The notes under the pieces were generated by a model. That model saw only the letters and a list, made by a program, of their open reading frames with translations. It was not told the origin of the DNA and searched no databases. This document shows, one piece after another, positions 51,503-60,149 of a stretch of DNA of 64,000 nt (its first letter is position 1; every line of letters starts with the position of its first letter). The translations under genes and the position numbers were made by a program. This DNA comes from Streptomyces spororaveus. Lineage in GTDB: Bacteria; Actinomycetota; Actinomycetes; Streptomycetales; Streptomycetaceae. The stretch covers positions 1,922,001 to 1,986,000 of the forward strand of contig NZ_BNED01000005.1 in assembly GCF_016755875.1 (NCBI RefSeq), in the 5' to 3' direction.

Positions 51503-53566
51503 TCAGGCCAGGGACCGGAGGCCCGGCATGTCGTCGGGATCGTCCCACAGGAGCACCAACTGGTCTCCCCCTGCGCCGGGTTGACGGGCGCGTGCGGCTC
51601 CCGCCGCGGCTCCGGCGGCCGCCCGGCGCACCTCCCGCAGCCGCGCGGGCAGGGCCAGTACGTCCAGTGCGCCGGGGTCGGGCCGGCCGTCCGGCCCGGC
51701 CGGGGCCAGCAGGTCGAGGAGTGCGGGTGCGGGCAGGCCGCCCCCGCGCCGCCATACGGCCACCGGGAGCCCGCCTTCGAGTACGGCTTCCAGCAGCCCG
51801 GCGTGCGGGGCGGTCGTGGTGTGCGCGAGGACGCAGGCGGGCGGCGGCTGCGCGGCCAGCTCCATCCCGAGCACGTCGGTGACCTCCTCGTCCGCGACGA
51901 CCCGTACGGCGTCGGGATGCCGGCCGCCCCGGGCGTGCAGCCACCGCCAGGAGCCGTGCCACTCGGCCCGGGTGTCCGCCCGCTCCTGCGGGCAGCGCAC
52001 CACCACCTGGTGGAGCAGGCCGAGCGCGCGGCGCCGGCCGGCCGGGCCGCGGGGCACCGGCCACTGGTCGAAGTCGGCGTCGAGCAGCTCGTACGGTACG
52101 TGGAACTCGATGCGGTCCACCGCCGCGTACGCCTGCCGCCCGGCTTCGCCGCCGTCCTGCGGCGCGGCGCCGAGGAGGGCGAGCTGCCGCAGGAGCTCCT
52201 CCCGTACCTCGCCGAGTGCGACCGGCGCCCCCTCCGACTCCCATATGTGCCGGATCCCGTCGCCCCGCAGCCACATCCGGGCCAGGTATCCGTCCTCCCC
52301 GCCCGGCGGTGCCTCCAGCCGGACGTGGACGACCGTGCTGCGGGCCGGGGGCGGGGGCGGGGGCAGCACCGGCAGGGCGAGGCGCTCGCGGGTGGCGCGC
52401 ACCCAGTCGCCGAGCCGGGCCGCCCACCGCGCGTCGCCCGCGGCGGCGGCCCGGTCCGCGAGGAACCGTACGAAGGGCACCGCCAGCGGCATTCCGCCGC
52501 GCCCGCCCTGTCGCTCGTCCAGGTCCTGGACCACCTCCAGCAGGCCGTCCCCCGGCAGGCCGCCGTGGGCCGGGGTGGTGCAGCCGGCCGCCTTGAACGC
52601 CCAGGCGTAGGCCTCGTAGGCGCAGCGCGGCGGTTCGCGGCCCTCGAAGAGCTCGCCGAGCCCGTCCCAGGCCGCCTGGTCGAGCCTGGCGGCTCGGGGC
52701 AGCCCGGCCCGTGACAGGTCGTCGTCGAGGAAGGAGCAGGCGTCCCAGTCCCGGTCGACGATGAACTGCGGCAGCTGCCAGCCCTCGCCGCGCTCGCGCA
52801 GCTCCTGGAAGGCGCGGTGGATGCTGACGGCGGTGCCGGGCAGCCCGCTGACGCTCTCCCGTACCGACCGTGCGCCGAGTTCGCCGAGGAGGGCCTCGGT
52901 GAACCGGCCGGCGCCGCGCTCGGGGTCGTTCTGCGCGACCTCGCCCTCGCGGGAGGCGTAGAGCCGGAACTGGCGCCGGCCCGGCACCGATCTCCCGCCC
53001 CCGTAATCGGTGTTGCCGAAGTTCCACCGGGTGTCGCGGGGAGCGTCGACCCGGCAGGAGTCCACGAGTGCGGCCTGGAGCGCGAAGCGGCGCTGTTTGA
53101 CGAGGTCGGTCCGCCACCAGCGCAGCGCCGAGTCGAGGTTGAGGTGTCTGATCTGGCTGGGGCGGGCGTCGGCGCAGGGCAGCATCAGCTCCTGGCCCGG
53201 CCCGAGATAGCCGTGTCCGGCCCAGAAGATCCAGAGCAGGTCGCCGTCGCACTGGGGGAGTTCGTCGAGCAGCGCCGATTTCACGTTCTCCTCGGTCGCC
53301 GGCCGGTACGCCGTGCGCAGGGCGGTCATGGCCGGGGAGTCCGTCCAGTCCAGGTCGCCCGGTTCGTCGAGCGGGGAGAGCAGCAGCCGCACGTTGCCGG
53401 GCGGCACCTCGGCCGGGCCGGTCAGCCACCGGGTGAAGCGCAGGGCGTCGCGGGCCGGACCGCGCAGGTTCCAGCGGTGGCTGATGTCGTAGCGCTCGAT
53501 CCCGGCGACGAGCGCGAAGGTGCGCTGCGGCCCCAGGGCCGGGGGCAGGAAATCGGCGGGAGTCAC
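51503..53566 (-). CDS. Caspase-like (C14) protease with VMAP-C-like C-terminal region
   Basis: 687 aa; the GTG overlaps the upstream stop (GTGA). The caspase domain (about 14-250) has the H118 of IFWAGHGYLG and the C171 of ALVDSCRVDA, so the dyad is intact. The C-terminal part (about 430-685) has YLARMWLRG, the SEGAPVALGEVREELLRQLA helix, IEFHVPYELLDADFDQWPV and LLHQVVVRCPQERADTRAEW. This fits the VMAP-C domain of vWA-MoxR-associated proteins. Such proteins are predicted effectors of NTP-dependent conflict systems, cleaving targets when the ATPase/vWA module signals. Confidence 0.85.
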   Translation of the reverse strand: MTPADFLPPALGPQRTFALVAGIERYDISHRWNLRGPARDALRFTRWLTGPAEVPPGNVRLLLSPLDEPGDLDWTDSPAMTALRTAYRPATEENVKSALLDELPQCDGDLLWIFWAGHGYLGPGQELMLPCADARPSQIRHLNLDSALRWWRTDLVKQRRFALQAALVDSCRVDAPRDTRWNFGNTDYGGGRSVPGRRQFRLYASREGEVAQNDPERGAGRFTEALLGELGARSVRESVSGLPGTAVSIHRAFQELRERGEGWQLPQFIVDRDWDACSFLDDDLSRAGLPRAARLDQAAWDGLGELFEGREPPRCAYEAYAWAFKAAGCTTPAHGGLPGDGLLEVVQDLDERQGGRGGMPLAVPFVRFLADRAAAAGDARWAARLGDWVRATRERLALPVLPPPPPPARSTVVHVRLEAPPGGEDGYLARMWLRGDGIRHIWESEGAPVALGEVREELLRQLALLGAAPQDGGEAGRQAYAAVDRIEFHVPYELLDADFDQWPVPRGPAGRRRALGLLHQVVVRCPQERADTRAEWHGSWRWLHARGGRHPDAVRVVADEEVTDVLGMELAAQPPPACVLAHTTTAPHAGLLEAVLEGGLPVAVWRRGGGLPAPALLDLLAPAGPDGRPDPGALDVLALPARLREVRRAAAGAAAGAARARQPGAGGDQLVLLWDDPDDMPGLRSLA

Positions 53567-54852
53567 CCGATCTCCGCCTCGGTCACCGCCTGTTCGATGC
53601 GCTCGTAGAGGGAGTCCTGTTTCCAGTAGGCGCTGTGGCAGGCCGGGAAGGGCTGGCGGCTGCGGACCTCGTGGTCGGTGACGCGCGGGTCGCCGGGGAA
53701 GACGGGTGCGGCGAGGTAGGAGAGCACGTCGTGCCGGTCGTAGACGTTGAGCCAGCGCGGGAAGCCGTACGGGAGTTTCGCGCCGGGTTCGAGCGCGGTC
53801 AGGGCGCCCAGTTCGTAGAGGTACGGCGCCTGGGAGCCGACGGTGACCAGCAGTTCGGCCCCGGGGACGGCCTCACCGCGGGCGGCGGCGAGGGAGAGGA
53901 GGTCCACCAGGGCGATCCCGCCGAGGCTGTGGCCGATGAGTACGGTCGGCCCGGGGTCGGCGGTGATCCGGGCGTGCAGGAAGTCCCGCAGCTCAAGGCC
54001 GCGGGACTGGTAGCGCAGGATGTCGCCGAGCACCGGGGTGGCGCCGACGGTGAGGGAGCCGCGCCGGGCGTCGAGGAGCGGCTGGGTGGTGACCCGCAGG
54101 GCGAGCCGGCCGAGGACGGCGGCCACGCGGGCCCCGGGGACCCGCCCGTCGCCGCCGAGGCGGGTGGTCAGCAGCTCGACGAGGCGGTCGCGTTCGGCGC
54201 CGGTGCAGTCGGCCTCGTCGGTGGCGCCGGCGAGGGCGGCGGCGGTCACGGCCCGGGCGAGGGCGGTGGCCAGCTCGCGGGCCTGCGGCTCGCCGGTGGC
54301 GCGGGTCGCGGCCCGGACCGCTTCGGCGGATCCTGCGGTGGAGTCCAGTGCGGCGGCGAAGCCCGCGACGAGGCCGGTGCCGTGCAGCAGGGCGCCGAGC
54401 TCGTCACCGGTCCGGGGCGGTGCGGGCGGTAAGCCCTCCAGCAGAGCGAGCACCCGGCCTCCGGCGGCCTGTACGCCGGGCATCGCGAAGACGTCGTCGT
54501 ACCCGGCGTCCTCGGCGTACCCGGCGTCCTCGTCGCCGGGTACGTCCCGGCCGCCGGCGGCCGCCCAGCCCGCCTCGGCCAGGACCCGCAGCTCGCACAG
54601 CGGGTCGGCGAACAGCAGCGCCCACTCGGCCGTCTCCGCGTCCACGGGGTCGGGCGTGCCCTGCGGCCCGGGGCGCAGGCCCGGCACCGAGCGGCCGCCC
54701 GCGCCGAGGGTCGCGCCGAAGCGGTCGCCCCAGTAGCAGGAGTCGACGGCCGCTCCGGGGAATCTGGCCGTCAGCCGTTCGCGGACCTGGGCGAACAGCC
54801 TGTCGTGCCGCTCGCGCCGCACCCCCGTACCGTGGACAAAGAGAAATCGCAT
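53563..54852 (-). CDS. Alpha/beta hydrolase (lipase-like), first gene of the conflict operon
   Basis: 429 aa. Starts MRFLFVHGTGVRRERHD, giving the HG oxyanion motif; the nucleophile elbow is LIGHSLGGIAL; late D and H candidates lie in NVYDRHDVLSY and PACHSAYW. An expanded A/G-rich helical lid occupies about 90-260. GTGA overlap with the caspase gene puts it in the same operon, so it may be a membrane-lipid effector or an accessory esterase. Substrate unknown. Confidence 0.85.
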   Translation of the reverse strand: MRFLFVHGTGVRRERHDRLFAQVRERLTARFPGAAVDSCYWGDRFGATLGAGGRSVPGLRPGPQGTPDPVDAETAEWALLFADPLCELRVLAEAGWAAAGGRDVPGDEDAGYAEDAGYDDVFAMPGVQAAGGRVLALLEGLPPAPPRTGDELGALLHGTGLVAGFAAALDSTAGSAEAVRAATRATGEPQARELATALARAVTAAALAGATDEADCTGAERDRLVELLTTRLGGDGRVPGARVAAVLGRLALRVTTQPLLDARRGSLTVGATPVLGDILRYQSRGLELRDFLHARITADPGPTVLIGHSLGGIALVDLLSLAAARGEAVPGAELLVTVGSQAPYLYELGALTALEPGAKLPYGFPRWLNVYDRHDVLSYLAAPVFPGDPRVTDHEVRSRQPFPACHSAYWKQDSLYERIEQAVTEAEIG

Positions 54853-55082
54853 CGCAGCCCGGCCCCCCTCGCACAGTCGTCCCCCGCCCGGCACCATAGC
54901 CCGGCGGGGACAACAGGGGCCATGGAACGTCGAGTTCGGAAATCCGCGCGTGGACCGGGGGACCGCCTGCGGGGGTACCGGGGGGCAGGGCTGTGAGCAC
55001 GGACACGTCCACGCTCCGGAACCGGGGCCGCCACTCCCCCATCGAACGAAGAGCCGGAAAGCGTCTGGGGCGGGAGCACTAC

Positions 55083-56048
55083 ATGGTCGACAGGGTTGAC
55101 GAGCGGGAACGGCGGCGGGGCCGGGCCGCCCCGCGGGGCTCCATGGCCGTCGGCCTCCTGTGCACCGTGGTCCTCGCGGGCGTCGGCTACGTGGCCTGGG
55201 AGCTGCGCGGCATCGCCGCGAACCGGGCGGACGGCGATCCCGCGCGGGGCGTCTACCAGCAGGACCCCGAGCGTGCCGACAAGACCGCGGCCGCGGTGCT
55301 GGACGGGATCGTGCGGGAGGACCCGGAGCCGCCGACGGACGGCAGGGCCTTCTCCGCCGCCGGAGCGGTGGACTGGCGGTACGCCGGATGGCAGCCCTCC
55401 GACCCCCTGGAGGCCCGGCCCGCCCCGGCCGAGCCCGCCATCGGCGCGCTCTTCTCCCCCGGCGGCGACGGCGACCCCGACCACCACTGCTCGGCCGTCG
55501 TGGTCCACTCCCCGCAGGGTGACCTCGTCGCCACCGCCGCGCACTGCGTGTACACCGGCGGCTTCCGCACCAATCTCGCCTTCGCGCCCGGCTACCAGGA
55601 CGGCGTGGCCCCGTACGGCATCTGGGTGCCGACCCGGATCGACGTGGACCCGCGCTGGACGCGGGACCAGGACCCCGACCACGACATCGCCCTGGTGCGG
55701 TTGCGGCGGCCGGGCAATCCCGGGCAGCGGCTGGAGGACGTCACGGGGGCCCTGACCATGGACTTCGGGACCGAACTGCCGGCGCCCGCCCGGGTCATGG
55801 GCTACCCGAACTACGCCGAGCAGCCGCTGGAGTGCCGCAACACCGCCGTCCCGGCCGGGCCGACGCAGGTGCGCCTGGACTGTGCGGACGTACCCAACGG
55901 CACCAGCGGCGGCCCGGTGACGACCGGCCGGGGCACCCTGATCGGGGTGATCGGCGGCCGCGACGGGGGCGGGGACGAGGAGACCTCGTACTGCGTCCGG
56001 TTCGGCGACGGCGCCCGCGCCCTGTACGAGCGCGCCACCACGTCCTGA
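55083..56048 (+). CDS. Membrane-anchored trypsin-like serine protease
   Basis: 321 aa from ATG 55083 (GGGAG 7 nt upstream); an in-frame GTG at 54993 with its own G-rich site would add 30 residues. A signal anchor at about 20-40 (MAVGLLCTVVLAGVGYVAWE) is followed by a V8/trypsin-type domain with H154 (ATAAHCV), D201 (DHDIALV) and S275 (NGTSGGPV): a complete triad. It is divergent from the caspase/AAA+ operon, which itself contains a trypsin fold with no active site. The pairing may be meaningful or chance. Confidence 0.87.
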   Translation: MVDRVDERERRRGRAAPRGSMAVGLLCTVVLAGVGYVAWELRGIAANRADGDPARGVYQQDPERADKTAAAVLDGIVREDPEPPTDGRAFSAAGAVDWRYAGWQPSDPLEARPAPAEPAIGALFSPGGDGDPDHHCSAVVVHSPQGDLVATAAHCVYTGGFRTNLAFAPGYQDGVAPYGIWVPTRIDVDPRWTRDQDPDHDIALVRLRRPGNPGQRLEDVTGALTMDFGTELPAPARVMGYPNYAEQPLECRNTAVPAGPTQVRLDCADVPNGTSGGPVTTGRGTLIGVIGGRDGGGDEETSYCVRFGDGARALYERATTS

Positions 56049-56153
56049 GCGACGTCGCGGGACAGGCCGGCGGACGGCCCCGGACCACCCGCGGTTGTTA
56101 GGCTCGTCGGCACGGATTTCGGGCTTCAGGACGCACACCGACGGGACCGCACC

Positions 56154-56756
56154 ATGTCTCCTAAGCAACAACGTGGCGAGGCCACCGTCGATCTGCTCCT
56201 GACCACCGCCCTGCGGGTGTTCGCCGAGTCCGGCCAGCAGGGTTTCACCGTGAACGCGGTCGTGTCGGCCAGCGGGGTGAGCCTGGGCAGCCTGTACCAC
56301 CACTTCGGGAGCTTCGACGGTCTCGCCGCCGCCCTCTACATCCGGTGCACGGGCGAGCTGTGCGACGAGATGGTCGCCGCCCTCACCCGCTGCCGCACGG
56401 CCCGCACGGGGGTGCGCTCGTGGGTGACGGCCTACCTGACGTTCACTCAAGAGCGCCGGGACGTGGCGCTGTTCCTGCACGCCTCCGCCTACTCCGGCTA
56501 TCTGGCGGCCCACGCCGAGGAGATCGGCGCGGCCAAGGCGGAGAAGTTCGCGGCCATCATGCGGTGGCTGGGGGAGCGCATGGAGCGCGGCGAGATCGCC
56601 CCGCTCCCGGCGCCCGTCGTCGAAGTGCTGGTCATGGGCCCGCTCACCGAGGCCGCCCGGCGCTGGCTGTCCAGCACCTACGAGATCGACCTCACCGAGG
56701 CCGCCCGCTACCTCCCCGACCACATCTGGCGCTCGCTGCGCCCCGAGCCCGTCTGA
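56154..56756 (+). CDS. TetR-family transcriptional regulator
   Basis: 200 aa. The N-terminal TetR HTH is ALRVFAESGQQGFTVNAVVS, then GVSLGSLYHHFGSFDGLAAA; the all-helical C-terminal ligand domain follows. It converges on the SDR gene at 56961, a common arrangement for a regulator and its target enzyme, although the SDR promoter is 1.8 kb away. The effector is unknown. Confidence 0.93.
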   Translation: MSPKQQRGEATVDLLLTTALRVFAESGQQGFTVNAVVSASGVSLGSLYHHFGSFDGLAAALYIRCTGELCDEMVAALTRCRTARTGVRSWVTAYLTFTQERRDVALFLHASAYSGYLAAHAEEIGAAKAEKFAAIMRWLGERMERGEIAPLPAPVVEVLVMGPLTEAARRWLSSTYEIDLTEAARYLPDHIWRSLRPEPV

Positions 56757-56960
56757 GTTCCCGCCCGGTCCGGCCCGGTCCCCGGCCGTGACGGTGGATG
56801 CGGTCGTGACGGCCGCGGGTTTCTGGGTGGTTGTCCGGCTCGTCGTCGCTCATGCCGCAGATTCTGCTGCGCGGGGGGCGCCCGGGGCAGGCCCGCGCCG
56901 GGGCGCCCGGAGGCGACCCGGGGGCGGGCGGACTCACTGCGGGACGCCCGCGCGATCCGC

Positions 56961-57923
56961 TCAGCGCGGCAGGGCGGCGTACGAGACTCCCGTGAGCTCC
57001 TCGGAGGCGGCCCACAGCAGCTCGCCGGTCCGGTCGTCGAGGGTCCACCCGGCCCGCCAGGACCGCGCGGGCGCCCCGCGCCAGCCGAACCGGGGGCCGA
57101 TGAAGGCGTCCGGCCGGATCCCGGGCGCGGTGGCCGCGTAGAGGGTCGGCCGCGCGCCCGAGGAGGTGGGCTGGGCGAGGACCGCGTTGCCGAACGCGGC
57201 CACCCGCGAGTTGAGGGAGGGGCCCTCCAGCTTGGACGCTCCGGAGTGCAGGTTGCTGGAGGCGTATCCGGGGTGGGCGGCGACGGCGGTGATCGGTGAG
57301 CCGGCGGCCGTGAAGCGGCGGGACAGCTCGTGCGTGAAGAGCAGGTTGGCGGTCTTGGAGCGACCGTAGGCGATCCAGCGCCGGTAGCCGCGCTCGGCGC
57401 CCGGGCCTGCGAGACCGTCGCCGGCGAGGCCCGCGTCGTCGGGGTCGATCCTCCCCAGCACGTGGAAGCCGCTGGAGACGTTGACGATCCGGGCCCCCGG
57501 CGCGGCGGCGCGCAGCCGCGGCAGCAGCAGACCGGTCAGGGCGAAGTGCCCGAGGTGGTTGACCCCGAACTGCGTCTCGAACCCGTCGGCGGTCCGCCCG
57601 TACGGCAGTGCCATCACACCCGCGTTGTTGATCAGCAGGTCCAGCGAGGCGTGCCGCCGGCCGTACTCCGCCGCGAATTCCCGTACGGAGGCCAGGTCTG
57701 CCAGGTCCAGCGGCATGAACTCCACGTGCGCCGCGGGCACTTCCCCCCGGAGCCGGATCACGGCGGCCCGGCCGCGGGCCGCGCTCCGGCAGGCCAGCAC
57801 GACCGCGGCGCCGTGCCGGGCGAGCTCGCGGGCGGTGACGTATCCGATTCCGCTGTTGGCCCCGGTCACGACGGCGCTGCGGCCGCTCTGGTCGGGGATG
57901 TGCGTGGCGTTGCGGCCCGGCAT
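56961..57923 (-). CDS. Short-chain dehydrogenase/reductase (SDR)
   Basis: 320 aa from ATG 57923 (GAGGGAG upstream). SAVVTGANSGIGYVTARELA is the NAD(P) site, LLINNAGVM the NNAG motif, VNVSSG the catalytic serine and YGRSK the Y..xK pair. The layout (SGFHVLG, HPGYASSNL, then VLAQPTSSGARPTLYAAT) is that of retinol/light-dependent protochlorophyllide reductase-like classical SDRs, common in Streptomyces as general oxidoreductases. Substrate unknown. Confidence 0.92.
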   Translation of the reverse strand: MPGRNATHIPDQSGRSAVVTGANSGIGYVTARELARHGAAVVLACRSAARGRAAVIRLRGEVPAAHVEFMPLDLADLASVREFAAEYGRRHASLDLLINNAGVMALPYGRTADGFETQFGVNHLGHFALTGLLLPRLRAAAPGARIVNVSSGFHVLGRIDPDDAGLAGDGLAGPGAERGYRRWIAYGRSKTANLLFTHELSRRFTAAGSPITAVAAHPGYASSNLHSGASKLEGPSLNSRVAAFGNAVLAQPTSSGARPTLYAATAPGIRPDAFIGPRFGWRGAPARSWRAGWTLDDRTGELLWAASEELTGVSYAALPR

Positions 57924-57982
57924 GGCGGCTCCCTCGTGAGGCAGTGGGTTACCGAGGGTAGCCCGAAGGGGTTCCGCGGGTG

Positions 57983-58051
57983 CCGCCAGGGCGGCACGGC
58001 AGAGGCCACCAGGGCTGCACCGCGGATGTCGCCAGGGCGGCGCGGGCCCCG
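57983..58051. repeat. Three imperfect 23-bp tandem repeats between SDR and cobL
   Basis: CCAGGGCGGC, CCAGGGCTGC and CCAGGGCGGC start at 57986, 58009 and 58032, an exact 23-bp period, each inside a GCC(A/G)CCAGGGCNGCNC unit. They lie in the 193 bp separating the divergent SDR and cobL starts. They may be operator sites or slippage. No cobalamin riboswitch motif is visible in the same interval. Confidence 0.55.
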
Positions 58052-58116
58052 GATCCGCAGGCCAGTAGGCTGCGGGTCCGCCCCCTTTCCCCCTCCCGTC
58101 CCCGAGGAACCGCGCA

Positions 58117-59403
58117 GTGAGCTCCCCGCCGCCCCCCATGCCCGTGACGGTCGTCGGCCTCGGCGCGGACGGCTGGGCCGGGCTCTCGGCCGCCGGCCGC
58201 TCCGCCCTCTCCTCGGCCGAGGTGCTGATCGGCGGGCCGCGCCAGCTGGACCTGCTGCCGGCCGCCGAGTGCGCCGGCCGGCGGGTGGCCTGGCCGAGCC
58301 CGCTGCGGCCCGCCGTACCGAAGCTGATGGCCGAGCACGCCGGCCTCCGGATCGCGGTGCTGGCCAGCGGTGACCCGATGTTCTACGGGATCGGCCGCGC
58401 CCTCGCCGAGGAGCTCGGGCCGCACTCCCTGCGGGTCCACCCGCACCCCTCCTCCGTCTCCTACGCCTGTGCCCGCCTGGGCTGGCCGGTGGAGGACACC
58501 GAGGTGATCACCGTGGTGGGACGCCCGGTGGCCCGGCTGGCGGCCGCGCTCCACGAAGGGCGCCGGGTGCTGGTGCTCAGCGCCGGAGCGGCCTCCCCGG
58601 GCGAGATCGCCGCACTGCTGCGGGAACGGGGCTTCGGCCCGACCCGGATGCGGGTGCTGGAACAGCTCGGGTCCGAGCGCGAGGACACGTACGAGGGCAC
58701 GGCCGACGGGTGGGAGCACGCGCCCGGCGATCCCCTGAACGTGGTCGCGCTCGACTGCCGCCGGGACCCGGCCCACGGCGCTCCGCGCCTCGGCGCGACC
58801 CCGGGGCTCCCGGACACCGCGTACGAACACGACGGGCAGCTCACCAAGCGCCATGTCCGGGCCGCGACCCTGTGCGCGCTGGCCCCGGCCCCCGGCGAGC
58901 TGCTGTGGGACATCGGCGGCGGGTCCGGCTCCATCGGCATCGAGTGGATGCGTACGCACCCCTCGTGCCGGGCGGTGGCCGTGGAGCGCGTCCCGGAGCG
59001 GGCCGCACGCATCGCCCGCAACGCGGCGGCGCTCGGCGTCCCCGGCCTGCGGGTGGTCATCGGCGCCGCGCCGGACGCGCTGGCCGGGCTGCCGGCCCCC
59101 GACGCCGTGTTCATCGGCGGCGGGCTGACCGCGCCCGGCCTGCTGGACGCGGCCTGGGCCGCACTGGCCCCGGGCGGCCGCCTGGTGGTCAACACCGTCA
59201 CCCTGGAGTCGGAGGCGGTGCTCGCCGAGCGCTACCGGCGCCACGGCGGCGAACTGGTCAAGCTCGCCGTCGCGCACGCCGTGCCGGTCGGCGGTTTCAC
59301 GGGCTGGCGGCAGGCGATGCCGGTCACCCAGTGGTCAGTGACGAAGTCGGACGGGCCGGCCGCCGGGCCGGACGGATCGACCGAGGAGAAGGATCGAACA
59401 TGA
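58117..59403 (+). CDS. cobL: Precorrin-6Y C5,15-methyltransferase (decarboxylating), CbiE-CbiT fusion
   Basis: 428 aa from GTG 58117 (GAGGAAC 7 nt upstream). The N-terminal half (1-220) is the CbiE-type tetrapyrrole methylase (VTVVGLGADGWAGL, LASGDPMFYGIG). The C-terminal half (about 225-410) is CbiT, with the SAM site LLWDIGGGSGSIGIEW. Together they methylate C5 and C15 and remove the C12 acetate carboxyl of precorrin-6Y in the aerobic cobalamin pathway. ATGA overlap with cobM. Confidence 0.95.
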   Translation: MSSPPPPMPVTVVGLGADGWAGLSAAGRSALSSAEVLIGGPRQLDLLPAAECAGRRVAWPSPLRPAVPKLMAEHAGLRIAVLASGDPMFYGIGRALAEELGPHSLRVHPHPSSVSYACARLGWPVEDTEVITVVGRPVARLAAALHEGRRVLVLSAGAASPGEIAALLRERGFGPTRMRVLEQLGSEREDTYEGTADGWEHAPGDPLNVVALDCRRDPAHGAPRLGATPGLPDTAYEHDGQLTKRHVRAATLCALAPAPGELLWDIGGGSGSIGIEWMRTHPSCRAVAVERVPERAARIARNAAALGVPGLRVVIGAAPDALAGLPAPDAVFIGGGLTAPGLLDAAWAALAPGGRLVVNTVTLESEAVLAERYRRHGGELVKLAVAHAVPVGGFTGWRQAMPVTQWSVTKSDGPAAGPDGSTEEKDRT

Positions 59404-60149
59404 CCGTGTACTTCATCGGTGCGGGCCCCGGCGCCGCCGACCTGATCACGGTGCGCGGTGCCCGGACCCTGGCCGCCGCCCCCGTCTGCCTCTACGCGGG
59501 CAGCCTCGTGCCGCGCGAACTGCTGGCCGAGTGCCCGGCGGACGCCCGCCTGGTCGACACCTCGCAGCTCAACCTGGACGAGATCGTCGCCGAGTGCGTA
59601 CGGGCCCACGAGGCGGGCCGGGACGTGGCGCGGCTGCACTCCGGCGACCCGTCGATCTTCAGCGCGGTGGCGGAGCAGATGCGGCGGCTCGACGCGGCCG
59701 GCATCCCCTACGAGGTCGTCCCGGGCGTCCCGGCCTTCGCCGCGGCCGCCGCCGCCCTCAAGCGGGAGCTGACCGTCCCCACCGTCGGGCAGACGGTGAT
59801 CCTGACCCGGATCGCCCAGCAGGCCACCCCGATGCCGCCCGGCGAGGACCTGGCCACGCTGGGCCGCAGCGGCGCGCTGCTGGTGCTCCACCTGGCCACC
59901 CGCTACGTCGACCGCGTCGTCGACGAGCTGCTGCCGCACTACGGCGCCGAGTGCCCGGTGGCGGTCGTGGCGATGGCCAGCCGCCCCGACGAACTGATCC
60001 TGCGCGGCACCCTGGCCGACATCGCCCCGCAGGTGAAGGAGCACGGGCTGGTGCGCACCGCCGTCATCGTGGTGGGCCGCACGCTCGGCGCGGAGCAGTT
60101 CCGCGACAGCCACCTGTACTCGCCCGAGCGCGACCGGCATGTCTGCTGA
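59400..60149 (+). CDS. cobM: Precorrin-4 C11-methyltransferase
   Basis: 249 aa. MTVYFIGAGPGAADLITVRG, LYAGSLVP and RLHSGDPSIFSAVAEQM are the signature of CobM/CbiF; VVPGVPAFAAAAAALKRELT and the ILTRIAQQATPMP loop complete it. It adds the C11 methyl from SAM. Its end overlaps the cobK start by 11 nt. Confidence 0.95.
   Translation: MTVYFIGAGPGAADLITVRGARTLAAAPVCLYAGSLVPRELLAECPADARLVDTSQLNLDEIVAECVRAHEAGRDVARLHSGDPSIFSAVAEQMRRLDAAGIPYEVVPGVPAFAAAAAALKRELTVPTVGQTVILTRIAQQATPMPPGEDLATLGRSGALLVLHLATRYVDRVVDELLPHYGAECPVAVVAMASRPDELILRGTLADIAPQVKEHGLVRTAVIVVGRTLGAEQFRDSHLYSPERDRHVC

Noticed and set aside
56876..56910. GGGCGCCC-containing hairpin between TetR and SDR genes
   Set aside because: The element is partly direct repeat and self-palindromic, so I could not choose one convincing terminator fold.
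57924..58116. Cobalamin riboswitch expected before cobL
   Set aside because: I looked for the B12-box and flanking stems on both strands and saw none; a covariance search would be decisive.
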